From Lachnospiraceae bacterium (GTDB lineage: Bacteria > Bacillota > Clostridia > Lachnospirales > Lachnospiraceae): 11,328 bases of DNA. Numbering within the stretch: position 1 is the stretch's first letter; each line of letters begins with the position of its first letter. The stretch is from assembly GCA_900753685.1 (NCBI GenBank), contig CAAEAB010000155.1, forward strand, positions 1 to 11,328, in the 5' to 3' direction. Shown piece after piece: positions 1 through 6,777 of this stretch. Made by a program: the position numbers and the translations under genes. A model generated the notes under the pieces. It was not told the DNA's origin and made no database searches. It saw only the letters and a list, made by a program, of their open reading frames with translations.

Positions 1-717
1 CCGCCCATCCATCATTTCATGAAGATGCCCCAGAAAGCCGAAGCCAGTCACATCGGTACAGGCATGGATTTCATACTTATGACTGATTTCCGAAGCCGTC
101 TTATTCAGGGTCGTCATCGACGCAACCGCCTCTGCCATGGCGGCCTCCGACGCCTGCTGTACCCGATTGGCCGTACACACGATGCCCACCCCCAGCTTCT
201 TTGTAAGAATGAGCTTGTCTCCCGGCTTTCCCTGGTTATTCGGATACATATGCTCCGGGTGAACCAGCCCGGTGACGGAAAGACCGTATTTCACATCCGA
301 ATCCGCGATGGAATGTCCTCCCGAAAGAATGCCTCCCGCTTCCATGACCATTTCCGAGCCACCCCGCATGATCTCTCCCAAAATATTTAAGTCCATCGTC
401 TCAGGAAAACATACAATATTAAGCGCCGTTTTCACAATGCCGCCCATGGCGTACACATCACTGAGGGCATTGGCCGCCGCAATTTTTCCGAACGTATAAG
501 GGTCCTCCACCATAGGCGGAAAGAAATCCAGTGTCTGAACAATCGCTGTATCCTCGGTAATTTTATAAACCGCCGCGTCATCCTTGCTGTCATAACCGAT
601 TAACAGATTCGGGTCCGGCCTTCCCTTCGGAAGCTTTTCAAGCACCCTTGAAAGCGCTCCCGCCCCCAGTTTGGCGGTACAACCGCCGCCCTTACAAAAA
701 ATTATTTTTTCACACAT
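1..717 (-). CDS. selD: Selenophosphate synthase SelD (selenide, water dikinase), 3' end cut by the window edge
   Basis: SelD makes selenophosphate from selenide and ATP; this is the selenium donor for Sec-tRNA, seleno-tRNA and the labile selenium of some molybdenum hydroxylases. I read 239 codons from an ATG at 717, open to position 1, so about 100 residues of a normal ~345 are missing. The catalytic pair is visible as Cys13 and Lys16 in GGGCTAKLG; the Cys codon is TGT, so this is the cysteine form and not the selenocysteine form. Further SelD blocks follow: [11 protein letters not shown] (metal/ATP aspartates), [19 protein letters not shown] and [13 protein letters not shown] purine-rich SD (GAGGAAG) precedes the start. 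It lies 27 bases after yqeC and is the last visible gene of the Mo/Se cluster. That position suggests it serves a selenium-dependent hydroxylase; a role in selenoprotein synthesis cannot be excluded. Confidence 0.95.
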   Translation of the reverse strand, partial: MCEKIIFCKGGGCTAKLGAGALSRVLEKLPKGRPDPNLLIGYDSKDDAAVYKITEDTAIVQTLDFFPPMVEDPYTFGKIAAANALSDVYAMGGIVKTALNIVCFPETMDLNILGEIMRGGSEMVMEAGGILSGGHSIADSDVKYGLSVTGLVHPEHMYPNNQGKPGDKLILTKKLGVGIVCTANRVQQASEAAMAEAVASMTTLNKTASEISHKYEIHACTDVTGFGFLGHLHEMMDGR

Positions 718-744
718 CCTTCTACTCTTCCTCCCCTCCGGCTT

Positions 745-1473
745 TTACCTGCCAAAGCTTGTGAGTACGCATTTGTCAATCCCCTGGTTATTCAGAAGCC
801 TAATTACCCTTTTTCCAGCTCGGACTCTGGCTTCGTCATCACATTGATTTAAAACTACATAATAATCCCGTCCGCCCACATTCTTTCTGGCTCCCCTCTC
901 CGAAGCCACTATTTTTGCCATCATGGTCTCTGTCACAACCTCCGACGGGGCTGCTTTAAGCAGCCGGACCGCAGCTTCCGTCCGAAAACACACAGCTTTT
1001 AATGGCTTACCTAGAGCTTCCATTCCCATTACGGCAATAACGATGTCGCACTCTTCCAAAATGACCGGCTCATGCTCTTCCGGCACTTTACAAGGCAGCC
1101 GCTTTGCCCCGTCCGCCTCGATAAGAACAATATCCGCCAGCTGTATATACATATCTAATTCTGAAGCCGTCAGGGCCGTCAGCTTTTTCCACTTTTCCGG
1201 CTCCTCCTGCCGCTCCGATTCCCCGAAAACCGGCCGCCCAACGACCGCATAGGAACCGCCGCGCCACAACGCTTTTGCCTCTTCCGGGCTTTTTGCCCAC
1301 AGCCTTCCCTCCGGCCGGAAAATATGGGTCGTCGTCGTGACAACAGTCCTCGCTCCATTTTCCGTAAAACACTTTGCCAGAGCATACATGAGCGTCGTCT
1401 TTCCGCCGGCGCCTACAAGGGAAATAACATGCTTCTTTTCTTTTAAGAAAGGAAATCCTCCCCTTATAATCAT
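745..1473 (-). CDS. yqeC: YqeC-type accessory protein for selenium-dependent molybdenum hydroxylase
   Basis: This matches the YqeC family, known by its genomic association with SelD and molybdenum hydroxylases and thought to help mature the selenium-containing cofactor; its exact reaction is not known. The protein is 242 residues from the chosen start. It opens with a P-loop-like VGAGGKTTL (about residues 20-28), followed by TVVTTTTHIFRP, a DIVLIEADGAKRLPCKVP block, and a C-terminal VVLNQCDD segment, all typical of the family. An ATG at 1491 directly abuts the stop of the upstream gene but has no SD. The ATG at 1473 has GAGAGG with 8-base spacing, so I prefer it. It is co-directional with the MogA-MOSC gene upstream and selD downstream, almost certainly on one transcript. 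Molybdopterin-nucleotide handling is a plausible alternative for the P-loop, but that is inference. Confidence 0.88.
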   Translation of the reverse strand: MIIRGGFPFLKEKKHVISLVGAGGKTTLMYALAKCFTENGARTVVTTTTHIFRPEGRLWAKSPEEAKALWRGGSYAVVGRPVFGESERQEEPEKWKKLTALTASELDMYIQLADIVLIEADGAKRLPCKVPEEHEPVILEECDIVIAVMGMEALGKPLKAVCFRTEAAVRLLKAAPSEVVTETMMAKIVASERGARKNVGGRDYYVVLNQCDDEARVRAGKRVIRLLNNQGIDKCVLTSFGR

Positions 1474-1491
1474 TCGCTTTTCCTCTCTCAT

Positions 1492-2469
1492 TTATAAAAC
1501 AATGATCCGGTCTCCGGCTTTCGCCTTTCCCGACTGATTGACCCGGACAAAAATCCCTTCCCTCGGCATGACACAGTCCCCGGTCTTTTTTCGTATTTCA
1601 CAATCCTGATGACATTCCTTGCCAATCTGAGTCACTTCGCAGACCGCCGTCCCGATTTGAAGCTTTGTTCCCACAGGAAGCTCATAAAAGCAGACGCCCT
1701 CCGCTAAAATATTTTCCGCAAAATCTCCGGGAAGAAGTATTTCATTCATACTTTCCTGGAGTTTTGCCACACTTTCCGCACCGAGTATACTCACCTGCCG
1801 GTGCCAATTTCCCGCATGGGCATCACCCTGAATCCCCCAGTCCTCAACCAGCTCAATACATTTCACCGGACGCTTTCTCTCACCCTTTTTCTCACTGACG
1901 CAGACTGCCCGGATCACCGCCGTCTGTCTGACATCCTTTTCAGACGCGCTCCAATCCGCCTTGCGATCAGCCACGGGAGCGCCGCAGTCCGCCGAGCCTT
2001 CGGAATAAAGCATTTCGATACCGTGGCGAACAGGCTCAATGACCGCTGCCAGGTTTTCCCTTGCCGCTTTTTCACTGCCCGGCAGGTTGATAATCAGGCT
2101 CCGGCCGCGGATTCCCGCCACACTCCGGGAAAGGCATCCCTTCGGTGTAATCCGCATACTTTCTGCCCGCATGGCCTCGGGAATTCCCCGGGCTTCCCGC
2201 TCAATGACCGCCAGGGTCGCTTCCGGCGTAATATCCCTCGGTGAAAATCCGGTGCCTCCGGTGGTAATAATCAAGGCCGCCTGCATCTCGTCCGCGCACC
2301 GGATAAGCGCTTCCTTAATCCGATCCATTTCATCGGGAATAATACACGTATAAATAATCTCCCAACCATATTCCACCAACATACGGCCGACGGCCGGTCC
2401 GCTGGTATCTGTCCGTTCTCCCCGTGATCCCTTATCGCTGATGGTCAGCACTGCCGCCCTGTTATTCAT
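1492..2469 (-). CDS. MogA-like molybdopterin adenylyltransferase fused to a MOSC domain
   Basis: Residues 1 to about 165 form a MogA/MoaB-type domain, which adenylylates molybdopterin before molybdenum insertion. Visible blocks are VLTISDKGSRGERTDTSG (7-24), the binding loop ITTGGTG (68-74) and LIINLPGS. After a short variable linker, about residues 186-325 form a MOSC domain, the fold of MOCO sulfurase C-termini and YiiM/YuaD-like proteins, with VEDWGIQGDAHAG, a cysteine-bearing GKECHQDCEI and GDCVMPREGIFVRV. The conserved MOSC cysteine is probably the sulfur- or selenium-carrying residue, by analogy. The full protein is 325 residues. I start at the ATG at 2469, which overlaps the moaC stop by 8 bases and has GAGGAAGAG upstream; 12 more upstream codons are open but sit inside moaC with no SD. 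The fusion suggests coupling of nucleotide activation to terminal-ligand transfer; that coupling is inference. Confidence 0.92.
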   Translation of the reverse strand: MNNRAAVLTISDKGSRGERTDTSGPAVGRMLVEYGWEIIYTCIIPDEMDRIKEALIRCADEMQAALIITTGGTGFSPRDITPEATLAVIEREARGIPEAMRAESMRITPKGCLSRSVAGIRGRSLIINLPGSEKAARENLAAVIEPVRHGIEMLYSEGSADCGAPVADRKADWSASEKDVRQTAVIRAVCVSEKKGERKRPVKCIELVEDWGIQGDAHAGNWHRQVSILGAESVAKLQESMNEILLPGDFAENILAEGVCFYELPVGTKLQIGTAVCEVTQIGKECHQDCEIRKKTGDCVMPREGIFVRVNQSGKAKAGDRIIVL

Positions 2470-2953
2470 TCGACTCTTCCTCTCTATAATAATCCCCATG
2501 AACACCGCCGGTTTTCTCTAAAAGACGGATATCTGTAATCTTTATATCCCTCTGTACCGCCTTGCACATATCGTAAACGGTCAGGGCCGCCACGGAAACC
2601 GCCGTCAGAGCTTCCATTTCCACTCCGGTTTTTCCGTCACAATTCACCCGGGCTGCGATTTCTACCTGTAAATTTTCCTCATTCAAATGAAGGGACAAAT
2701 CGATTCCCTGAAGGGGCACCGGATGACACATGGGAATTAATTCTGACGTTTTCTTCGCTCCCATAATACCTGCAATCTGGGCCACTGTCAACACATCGCC
2801 CTTTTTTACGCCTCCGCTCTGAACCAAATGAAATGTCTTTTCATTAAGCTGCAAGACGGCCGCCGCCGCCGCTGTCCTGTGGGTTATGGATTTTTCCCCC
2901 ACATCCACCATTTTCGCTCTTCCCTGGTCATTAAAATGTGTAAAATCTTCCAT
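2462..2953 (-). CDS. moaC: Cyclic pyranopterin monophosphate synthase MoaC
   Basis: MoaC converts the MoaA product (3',8-cyclo-GTP) to cyclic pyranopterin monophosphate, the first stable intermediate of molybdopterin synthesis. The 163 residues match the family's usual ~160 and align without gaps to E. coli numbering. Active-site residues are all present: Lys51, Lys67-Lys68, His77 in PMCHP, Asp128 and Lys131 in YDMCKA, and Lys147 in EKTGG. The ATG at 2953 is preceded by AGGAGGCGGGG. The stop overlaps the MogA-MOSC start by 8 bases, indicating translational coupling, and the MoeA-related gene ends 24 bases upstream. MoaA, MoaD and MoaE are not in the window, so the rest of the pterin pathway must be encoded elsewhere. 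The call is secure. Confidence 0.97.
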   Translation of the reverse strand: MEDFTHFNDQGRAKMVDVGEKSITHRTAAAAAVLQLNEKTFHLVQSGGVKKGDVLTVAQIAGIMGAKKTSELIPMCHPVPLQGIDLSLHLNEENLQVEIAARVNCDGKTGVEMEALTAVSVAALTVYDMCKAVQRDIKITDIRLLEKTGGVHGDYYREEESNE

Positions 2954-2977
2954 TCTGTTTCCCCGCCTCCTGTCAAA

Positions 2978-3994
2978 CTAATATCTTCCAAATGTACAGT
3001 TCGGGAAATGACATGGCTTACAGAGCTGGCAAAGCCCGCCGTCTCCCAGACGAATTAAATCTTTTTTGGTCAGCTTATCTTTTGTAAACACCTGAGGCAG
3101 TAAAACGTCGAACATCGTCGTCGGCATACTAATCGCCGCCCCCGGAATACCAAGAATCGCCACATCGTTAAGATAAGCAACTAAAGTCATATTTCCTGGC
3201 TGAGAAGGCACGCCGTGGGTAATAATATCCGCCCCAAGCTTCCGAATCGCCGGCGGCGTAATATCATCCGGGTCTACCGACATACCTCCGGTAAAAATAA
3301 GAAAATCCGCCCCCTGCGCCAGATATTTTTCCGCCGCGGCCACGATCATTTCCGAATCATCGTCACAGATAGTCACACCCAAAATTTCACTTGGGTATTG
3401 TTTTAATTTTGCCCTCACCACCGGTTCAAATTTATCCTTGATCCGGCCGCTGTAAACCTCGGAGCCAGTTATGATCACTCCGGCTTTTAGTTCCTGATAC
3501 GGCCGAAGATTCAAAAGTTTTCTGCCTTTACACAATTCTTCCGCTCGGATAATTTGTTCTTCCTTTGTAACCAGCGGAACAATCCGCATGGACGCCAGTC
3601 TTGCTCCGGCTTCCACCGGATAGTGGTCCGGCAGCGTCGAAATGGTAATATCACCAATGCTATTGATTTCCTGTAAAAGCTCCGTATCCACCCGGAACAT
3701 TCCCCGGGTATCCGCCGTCAAAAGGACTTTTCCCTCGGACACATCTGTATAATGGGCGCCTTCCACCGGTGCCATGACCGCCATCCGGTACGCCGCATCC
3801 TCCTCATGAATTTCTCCTGCATTTTCTTCCCAGACAAAAACCTGACGTTTTCCCAGGTTCAAAAGCGCCTCGATATCTTCTTCTTTTATAACATGGCCCC
3901 GCTTAAACGCGGCTCCCTTAAAACCGTCCCGCATGGCCGTAATATCATGGCAGAGGGCCATGCCAACCGCATCTTTCACATTTATTTTCTTCAT
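2978..3994 (-). CDS. MoeA/MoCF-type molybdopterin-binding protein with cysteine-rich C-terminal tail
   Basis: The 338-residue protein carries a MoeA/MogA-type molybdopterin-binding fold. LKAGVIITGSEVYSGRI opens the domain, and DFLIFTGGMSVDPDDITP is the pterin-binding loop. GVPSQPGNMTLVAYL and ILGIPGAA are MoeA-like closing blocks. MoeA proteins insert molybdate into adenylylated molybdopterin. This one lacks the full MoeA domain set (about 400 residues), and its first ~150 residues are of a separate type, so a specialised hydroxylase-cofactor role is likely but inferred. The last 20 residues contain CQLCKPCHFPNC, a CxxCxxCxxxxC arrangement suited to Zn or Fe-S binding. Start: the ATG at 3994 with AAAGGG upstream, 5 bases after the modC stop; 15 further codons are open upstream but overlap modC. 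It lies between modC and moaC in the operon. Confidence 0.88.
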   Translation of the reverse strand: MKKINVKDAVGMALCHDITAMRDGFKGAAFKRGHVIKEEDIEALLNLGKRQVFVWEENAGEIHEEDAAYRMAVMAPVEGAHYTDVSEGKVLLTADTRGMFRVDTELLQEINSIGDITISTLPDHYPVEAGARLASMRIVPLVTKEEQIIRAEELCKGRKLLNLRPYQELKAGVIITGSEVYSGRIKDKFEPVVRAKLKQYPSEILGVTICDDDSEMIVAAAEKYLAQGADFLIFTGGMSVDPDDITPPAIRKLGADIITHGVPSQPGNMTLVAYLNDVAILGIPGAAISMPTTMFDVLLPQVFTKDKLTKKDLIRLGDGGLCQLCKPCHFPNCTFGRY

Positions 3995-3999
3995 AATAA

Positions 4000-5076
4000 T
4001 TACCCTTTCAATAACAATATCGCGTCCGAAGGAATCCATATATCCACCACCGGCTTTTCTCCCGCCTGCAAAGATATATCAACCGACTCCGGCCGATAGT
4101 AACTCCATAGTTTTTTGTCCACCTCCCATCCGAAGGTTTTCTCGCCGCCCTGCACCGCCTGCAGTAACAGGGTATATGAAAATGGATTTTCAATAACCTC
4201 TTCAACCCGGCACCGGAAATGATTTTCCCCTTCTCCCGCCTGCATATCGTGCATACGAATACCGACATATTCCACACTGTCAGAAATTTTCGGCACATAA
4301 AGCTCAAGTCCCCAGTCCAGCGCCAAGAGATGATTGTCATCCAGCACCTTCACCTTCGATATATTTTTACATCCGGTCAAAATCGCGCCGTTTTTTGTGC
4401 CCGGCGCTGCAAATACCTCATGCTTTGTTCCCAATGTCTCAATCCGGCCGTCCTGCATGACTGCCACCTTATCCGACATCCGATAAACCTCATCCCGGTC
4501 ATGGGATACAAGAAGCACTGTCTTACCATAAGATTGTATCACCTGCCGCACTTCCCGTTCAAGCTGAAATCGCAAATGACTGTCCAACGCCGAAAAAGGC
4601 TCGTCCAAAAGCAAAATATTCGGATCGGAAACCAAAGCTCTGGCCAGGGCCGTCCGCTGCTGCTGCCCGCCGGAAAGCTCGGAAGGATATTTATCCGCCT
4701 GGGACATCAGGCCAAAACTTTCTATAAAATCCCGGACCATTTTCTGCCGTTTCACCCCGTTTTTTTCTCTGCGGGCGCCGGCCGCCACATTTTGCATCAC
4801 CGTCATATTCGGAAACAAAGCATAATTTTGAAAGACAAGCCCGGTTTTGCGCTCCTGCACCGACAGATTGATTTTTTTATACGAATCAAACAGGGTCACT
4901 CCGTCCAGTACGATCCGCCCCCGGTCCGGCTTTTCAATCCCGGCAATACATTTAAGCGTCATACTTTTGCCACAGCCGGAAGCTCCCAACAAGGCCAGCG
5001 TCTCCTTTTCCGCCTCAAAAAAGACCTTTAAATAAAAATTCCCCAGTTTTTTTTCAATATCAACAAACAGAGACAT
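4000..5076 (-). CDS. modC: Molybdate ABC transporter ATP-binding protein ModC
   Basis: This is the ATPase that powers molybdate uptake through ModB at the inner face of the membrane. From the chosen start it has 358 residues. All ABC motifs are seen in order: Walker A GASGCGKS (31-38), Q-loop Gln83 in VFQNYALFP, signature LSGGQQQR (134-141), Walker B ILLLDE (154-159), D-loop SALD and switch His192 in VSHD. The roughly 120 residues after position 240 are in the place of the TOBE/regulatory domain of ModC-like ATPases. The ATG at 5076 shares one base with the modB stop (TGATG) and has AAGGGG upstream, so translation is probably coupled. A longer reading to 5154 would lie inside modB and has no SD. 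Substrate is inferred from modA and the Mo-cofactor genes around it; tungstate is also possible. Confidence 0.95.
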   Translation of the reverse strand: MSLFVDIEKKLGNFYLKVFFEAEKETLALLGASGCGKSMTLKCIAGIEKPDRGRIVLDGVTLFDSYKKINLSVQERKTGLVFQNYALFPNMTVMQNVAAGARREKNGVKRQKMVRDFIESFGLMSQADKYPSELSGGQQQRTALARALVSDPNILLLDEPFSALDSHLRFQLEREVRQVIQSYGKTVLLVSHDRDEVYRMSDKVAVMQDGRIETLGTKHEVFAAPGTKNGAILTGCKNISKVKVLDDNHLLALDWGLELYVPKISDSVEYVGIRMHDMQAGEGENHFRCRVEEVIENPFSYTLLLQAVQGGEKTFGWEVDKKLWSYYRPESVDISLQAGEKPVVDIWIPSDAILLLKG

Positions 5077-5735
5077 CACACACCCCTTTTCTTTTCCAGC
5101 ATATTGACGGCCAAAAGGACGACAAAAGAAATGGCGAGATTCACCAGCACCCACCGGGATGCCAGAGCATCATCATTGGTCCGCCAGAGCTGATAAACCG
5201 TCGTTGAGATTGTCGCCGTCCGTCCCGGCGTATATCCGGCGATCATATTCGTCGCGCCGTATTCTCCCAACGCCCTGGCAAAAGACAGAACCGTCCCGGC
5301 CAGAATGCCCTGACGGCATACGGGCATACGGATATGCCAAAATATGTAAGTATTTGACAATCCGACGGACTGTCCCGAATAGGCCAGCGTCTCGTCAAAT
5401 GATTCGAAGGCTCCCCGGGCCGTCCGGTACATCAATGGAAAAATAACAACGGAAGTAGCAAAAATAGCCGACCACCAGGTCATTGTCAAGCGCATATTAA
5501 ATGCCTCTAAAAACCACGCGCCGACAATCCGTTTCGGCCCCAAAACCCGCAGCAAAAGATAGCCCACCACCGTCGGCGGCAAAACTAACGGCAGGGTTAA
5601 GATCACATCCAAAACACCTTTAATGAGACGGGGCGCTTTTGAAATATAATAGGCTGAAAAAATGCCGATGAAAAATATAAGCGCCGTACTGATTCCGGCA
5701 ATTCTCAGCGAATTCCATAACGGAAACCAATCCAC
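5076..5735 (-). CDS. modB: Molybdate ABC transporter permease ModB
   Basis: This is the membrane subunit of the molybdate importer. The 219-residue protein has about five hydrophobic helices: near residues 10-30, 43-65, an 85-105 segment, one near 135-155, and 190-212. It has the EAA-type cytoplasmic loop ARALGEYGATNMIAG followed by PGRTATISTTVY, which is the ModB-specific form of the ModC-docking motif. LPLVLPPTVVGYLLL is also typical of ModB. I start at GTG 5735 (product MDWFPLWNSL). GGAGG lies 8 bases upstream of it, whereas the GTG at 5744 directly abuts the same SD and could not use it. It follows modA after a gap holding a stem-loop and overlaps modC by one base. Confidence 0.95.
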   Translation of the reverse strand: MDWFPLWNSLRIAGISTALIFFIGIFSAYYISKAPRLIKGVLDVILTLPLVLPPTVVGYLLLRVLGPKRIVGAWFLEAFNMRLTMTWWSAIFATSVVIFPLMYRTARGAFESFDETLAYSGQSVGLSNTYIFWHIRMPVCRQGILAGTVLSFARALGEYGATNMIAGYTPGRTATISTTVYQLWRTNDDALASRWVLVNLAISFVVLLAVNMLEKKRGV

Positions 5736-5761
5736 AAGGTACACCTCCCTTTATACGAATA

Positions 5762-5785
5762 CAGGCGGACACTGCTGCCCGCCTG
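5762..5785 (-). other. Intercistronic stem-loop between modA and modB
   Basis: CAGGCGG at 5762-5768 pairs with CCGCCTG at 5779-5785, giving a 7-bp GC-rich stem and a 10-base loop. On the transcribed strand it is not followed by a run of U, so it is probably not a complete terminator. In binding-protein transport operons, stem-loops in this place often protect the upstream message and raise the binding protein above the membrane subunits. That role is inferred here. Confidence 0.6.
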
Positions 5786-5801
5786 CACATTAAACTCAAA
5801 T

Positions 5802-6701
5802 TTATTTTTCGACCGGAGTAAAACCAACGCTCTCAAAAACCGCATCCCCGGCATCTCCGGTCAGATAATCAAGAAAAGTCTGTGCCTCTTCCGGATTTTC
5901 TGAAACCTTCAAAACCGCTGCCGGATAAATGACCTGACCGCACATCTCGGCAGTCGCGGTATCCGCTACGGTAAGATTCGCTGAAAATGCGTCGGTTACG
6001 TAAATAATTCCGCAGTCTACAGCAGCTTCGGAAACCTGTGTTGTCACTTCTTTAACATTCGAACCGTATGTAATACATCCGGCCGCCACCAGCGCTTCTT
6101 CCGACAGCCCGAAATATGCCAAAATCTTCTGTGTATACTGTCCTACAGGAACATCCGCATTTCCCATAGCCATCAAAACAGCGCCGCTTTCAAGCTTTTC
6201 TTTCAAATCATCATAGGATTCGATACCTGCCGGATTATCTTCCGGAACAACCAAAGCCACTTTATTCTCGAGAATATCAAACCGTGTGTCTTCCTGAACA
6301 AAATCCAGTCCCTCTGTATTGACCTCCGGATCCGCCTCCATGTCCAGCTGATTCATCTGAAGCTGTCCCGCAGAAATGAAGATATCACATGCCGCACCTT
6401 CCTGAATCTGTGTCTTTAAGGTACCCGAAGAGTCAAAGTTAAACACAATATTCACGCCCGGATGCTCCGCCATGTAGGCGTCTCCCAGCTCTGTCAATGT
6501 CTCTGTCAAAGATGCCGCGGCAAAAACGATCAATTCCGTGTCCCCGGCCTCGCCGGCATCTTCGCCACCTGCCGTCGTCTCCGCAGCTGTTTCAGCCACA
6601 GCTTCCGGCGCTTTCCTTTCTTCCTTTCCTGAATTTCCGCAGCCCGCCAGTAACCCGACGGTCATCGCCGCCATCAAAAGTGTGGCAATACTTTTTTTAA
6701 T
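5802..6701 (-). CDS. modA: Molybdate-binding lipoprotein ModA, probably starting at an ATT codon
   Basis: ModA is the extracellular substrate-binding lipoprotein that hands molybdate to ModB. Its signature LIVFAAASLTETL is followed by FDSSGTLKTQIQEGAACDIFISAG and the oxyanion-site region GNADVPVGQYTQK. Read from ATT 6701, the protein has 299 residues. It begins (M)KKSIATLLMAAM with lipobox LAGC, Cys21 being lipidated, then an acidic Ala/Glu/Thr linker. Upstream ATGs at 6731, 6734 and 6764 would add an acidic, unsuitable N-region (TYDDPEVG), have no SD, and lie at or above the predicted transcription start. The only good SD, GGAGG at 6714-6710, is spaced 8 bases from the ATT. A GTG at 6710 is the alternative start but overlaps that SD. 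ATT starts are rare, so the start is moderately sure and the function is highly sure. Confidence 0.95.
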   Translation of the reverse strand: MKKSIATLLMAAMTVGLLAGCGNSGKEERKAPEAVAETAAETTAGGEDAGEAGDTELIVFAAASLTETLTELGDAYMAEHPGVNIVFNFDSSGTLKTQIQEGAACDIFISAGQLQMNQLDMEADPEVNTEGLDFVQEDTRFDILENKVALVVPEDNPAGIESYDDLKEKLESGAVLMAMGNADVPVGQYTQKILAYFGLSEEALVAAGCITYGSNVKEVTTQVSEAAVDCGIIYVTDAFSANLTVADTATAEMCGQVIYPAAVLKVSENPEEAQTFLDYLTGDAGDAVFESVGFTPVEK

Positions 6702-6729
6702 TTTACCCACCTCCGGATCATCATACGTC

Positions 6730-6757
6730 ATCATTATTCTAGCATGAGAATAACGAT
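6730..6757 (-). promoter_or_regulatory. ModE-like operator (inverted repeat) over the modA promoter
   Basis: On the minus strand the half-sites are ATCGTTATTCT (6757-6747) and AGAATAATGAT (6740-6730), separated by 6 bases. The second half reversed is ATCATTATTCT, so 10 of 11 positions match. From established knowledge, the enterobacterial ModE operator has half-sites close to ATCGTTATATA with a 6-base spacer; the first eight bases and the spacing are the same here. The repeat covers the -10 and most of the spacer, so binding would repress. The ModE-like gene lies immediately upstream. Confidence 0.8.
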
Positions 6758-6764
6758 ATGTCAA
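6736..6764 (-). promoter_or_regulatory. Sigma-70/SigA-type promoter of modA and downstream genes
   Basis: The -35 TTGACA (6764-6759) is perfect and the -10 TAGAAT (6741-6736) matches five of six, with a 17-base spacer. Transcription would start near 6729, leaving a leader of under 30 bases before the SD at 6714-6710. That excludes the upstream ATG codons as starts for modA. It lies just past the ModE-like gene's stop, so the mod/moa/sel genes can be expressed independently of it. Confidence 0.85.
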
Positions 6765-6777
6765 AAAAATACTTTCC

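Noticed and set aside
676..684. Selenocysteine (UGA) at the SelD active site, common in Clostridia
   Set aside because: The codon is TGT, an ordinary cysteine, and no in-frame UGA is present in the visible selD.
1801..2244. 147-codon plus-strand frame opposite the MogA-MOSC gene
   Set aside because: It is antisense to a clear fusion protein, has no SD and has biased composition typical of a shadow frame.
4219..5031. 270-codon plus-strand frame opposite modC
   Set aside because: It lies wholly antisense to modC, whose ABC motifs are complete; the translation is His/Leu/Arg-rich without domain features.
6702..6760. Moco riboswitch or other structured leader before modA
   Set aside because: The leader between promoter and SD is under 30 bases, too short for a riboswitch; the symmetry there is better explained as a protein-binding operator.
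6702..6764. Longer modA reading from ATG 6764, 6734 or 6731
   Set aside because: ATG 6764 overlaps the -35 and the others lie at or above the expected transcript start; they lack an SD and give an acidic N-region unfit for a lipoprotein signal.
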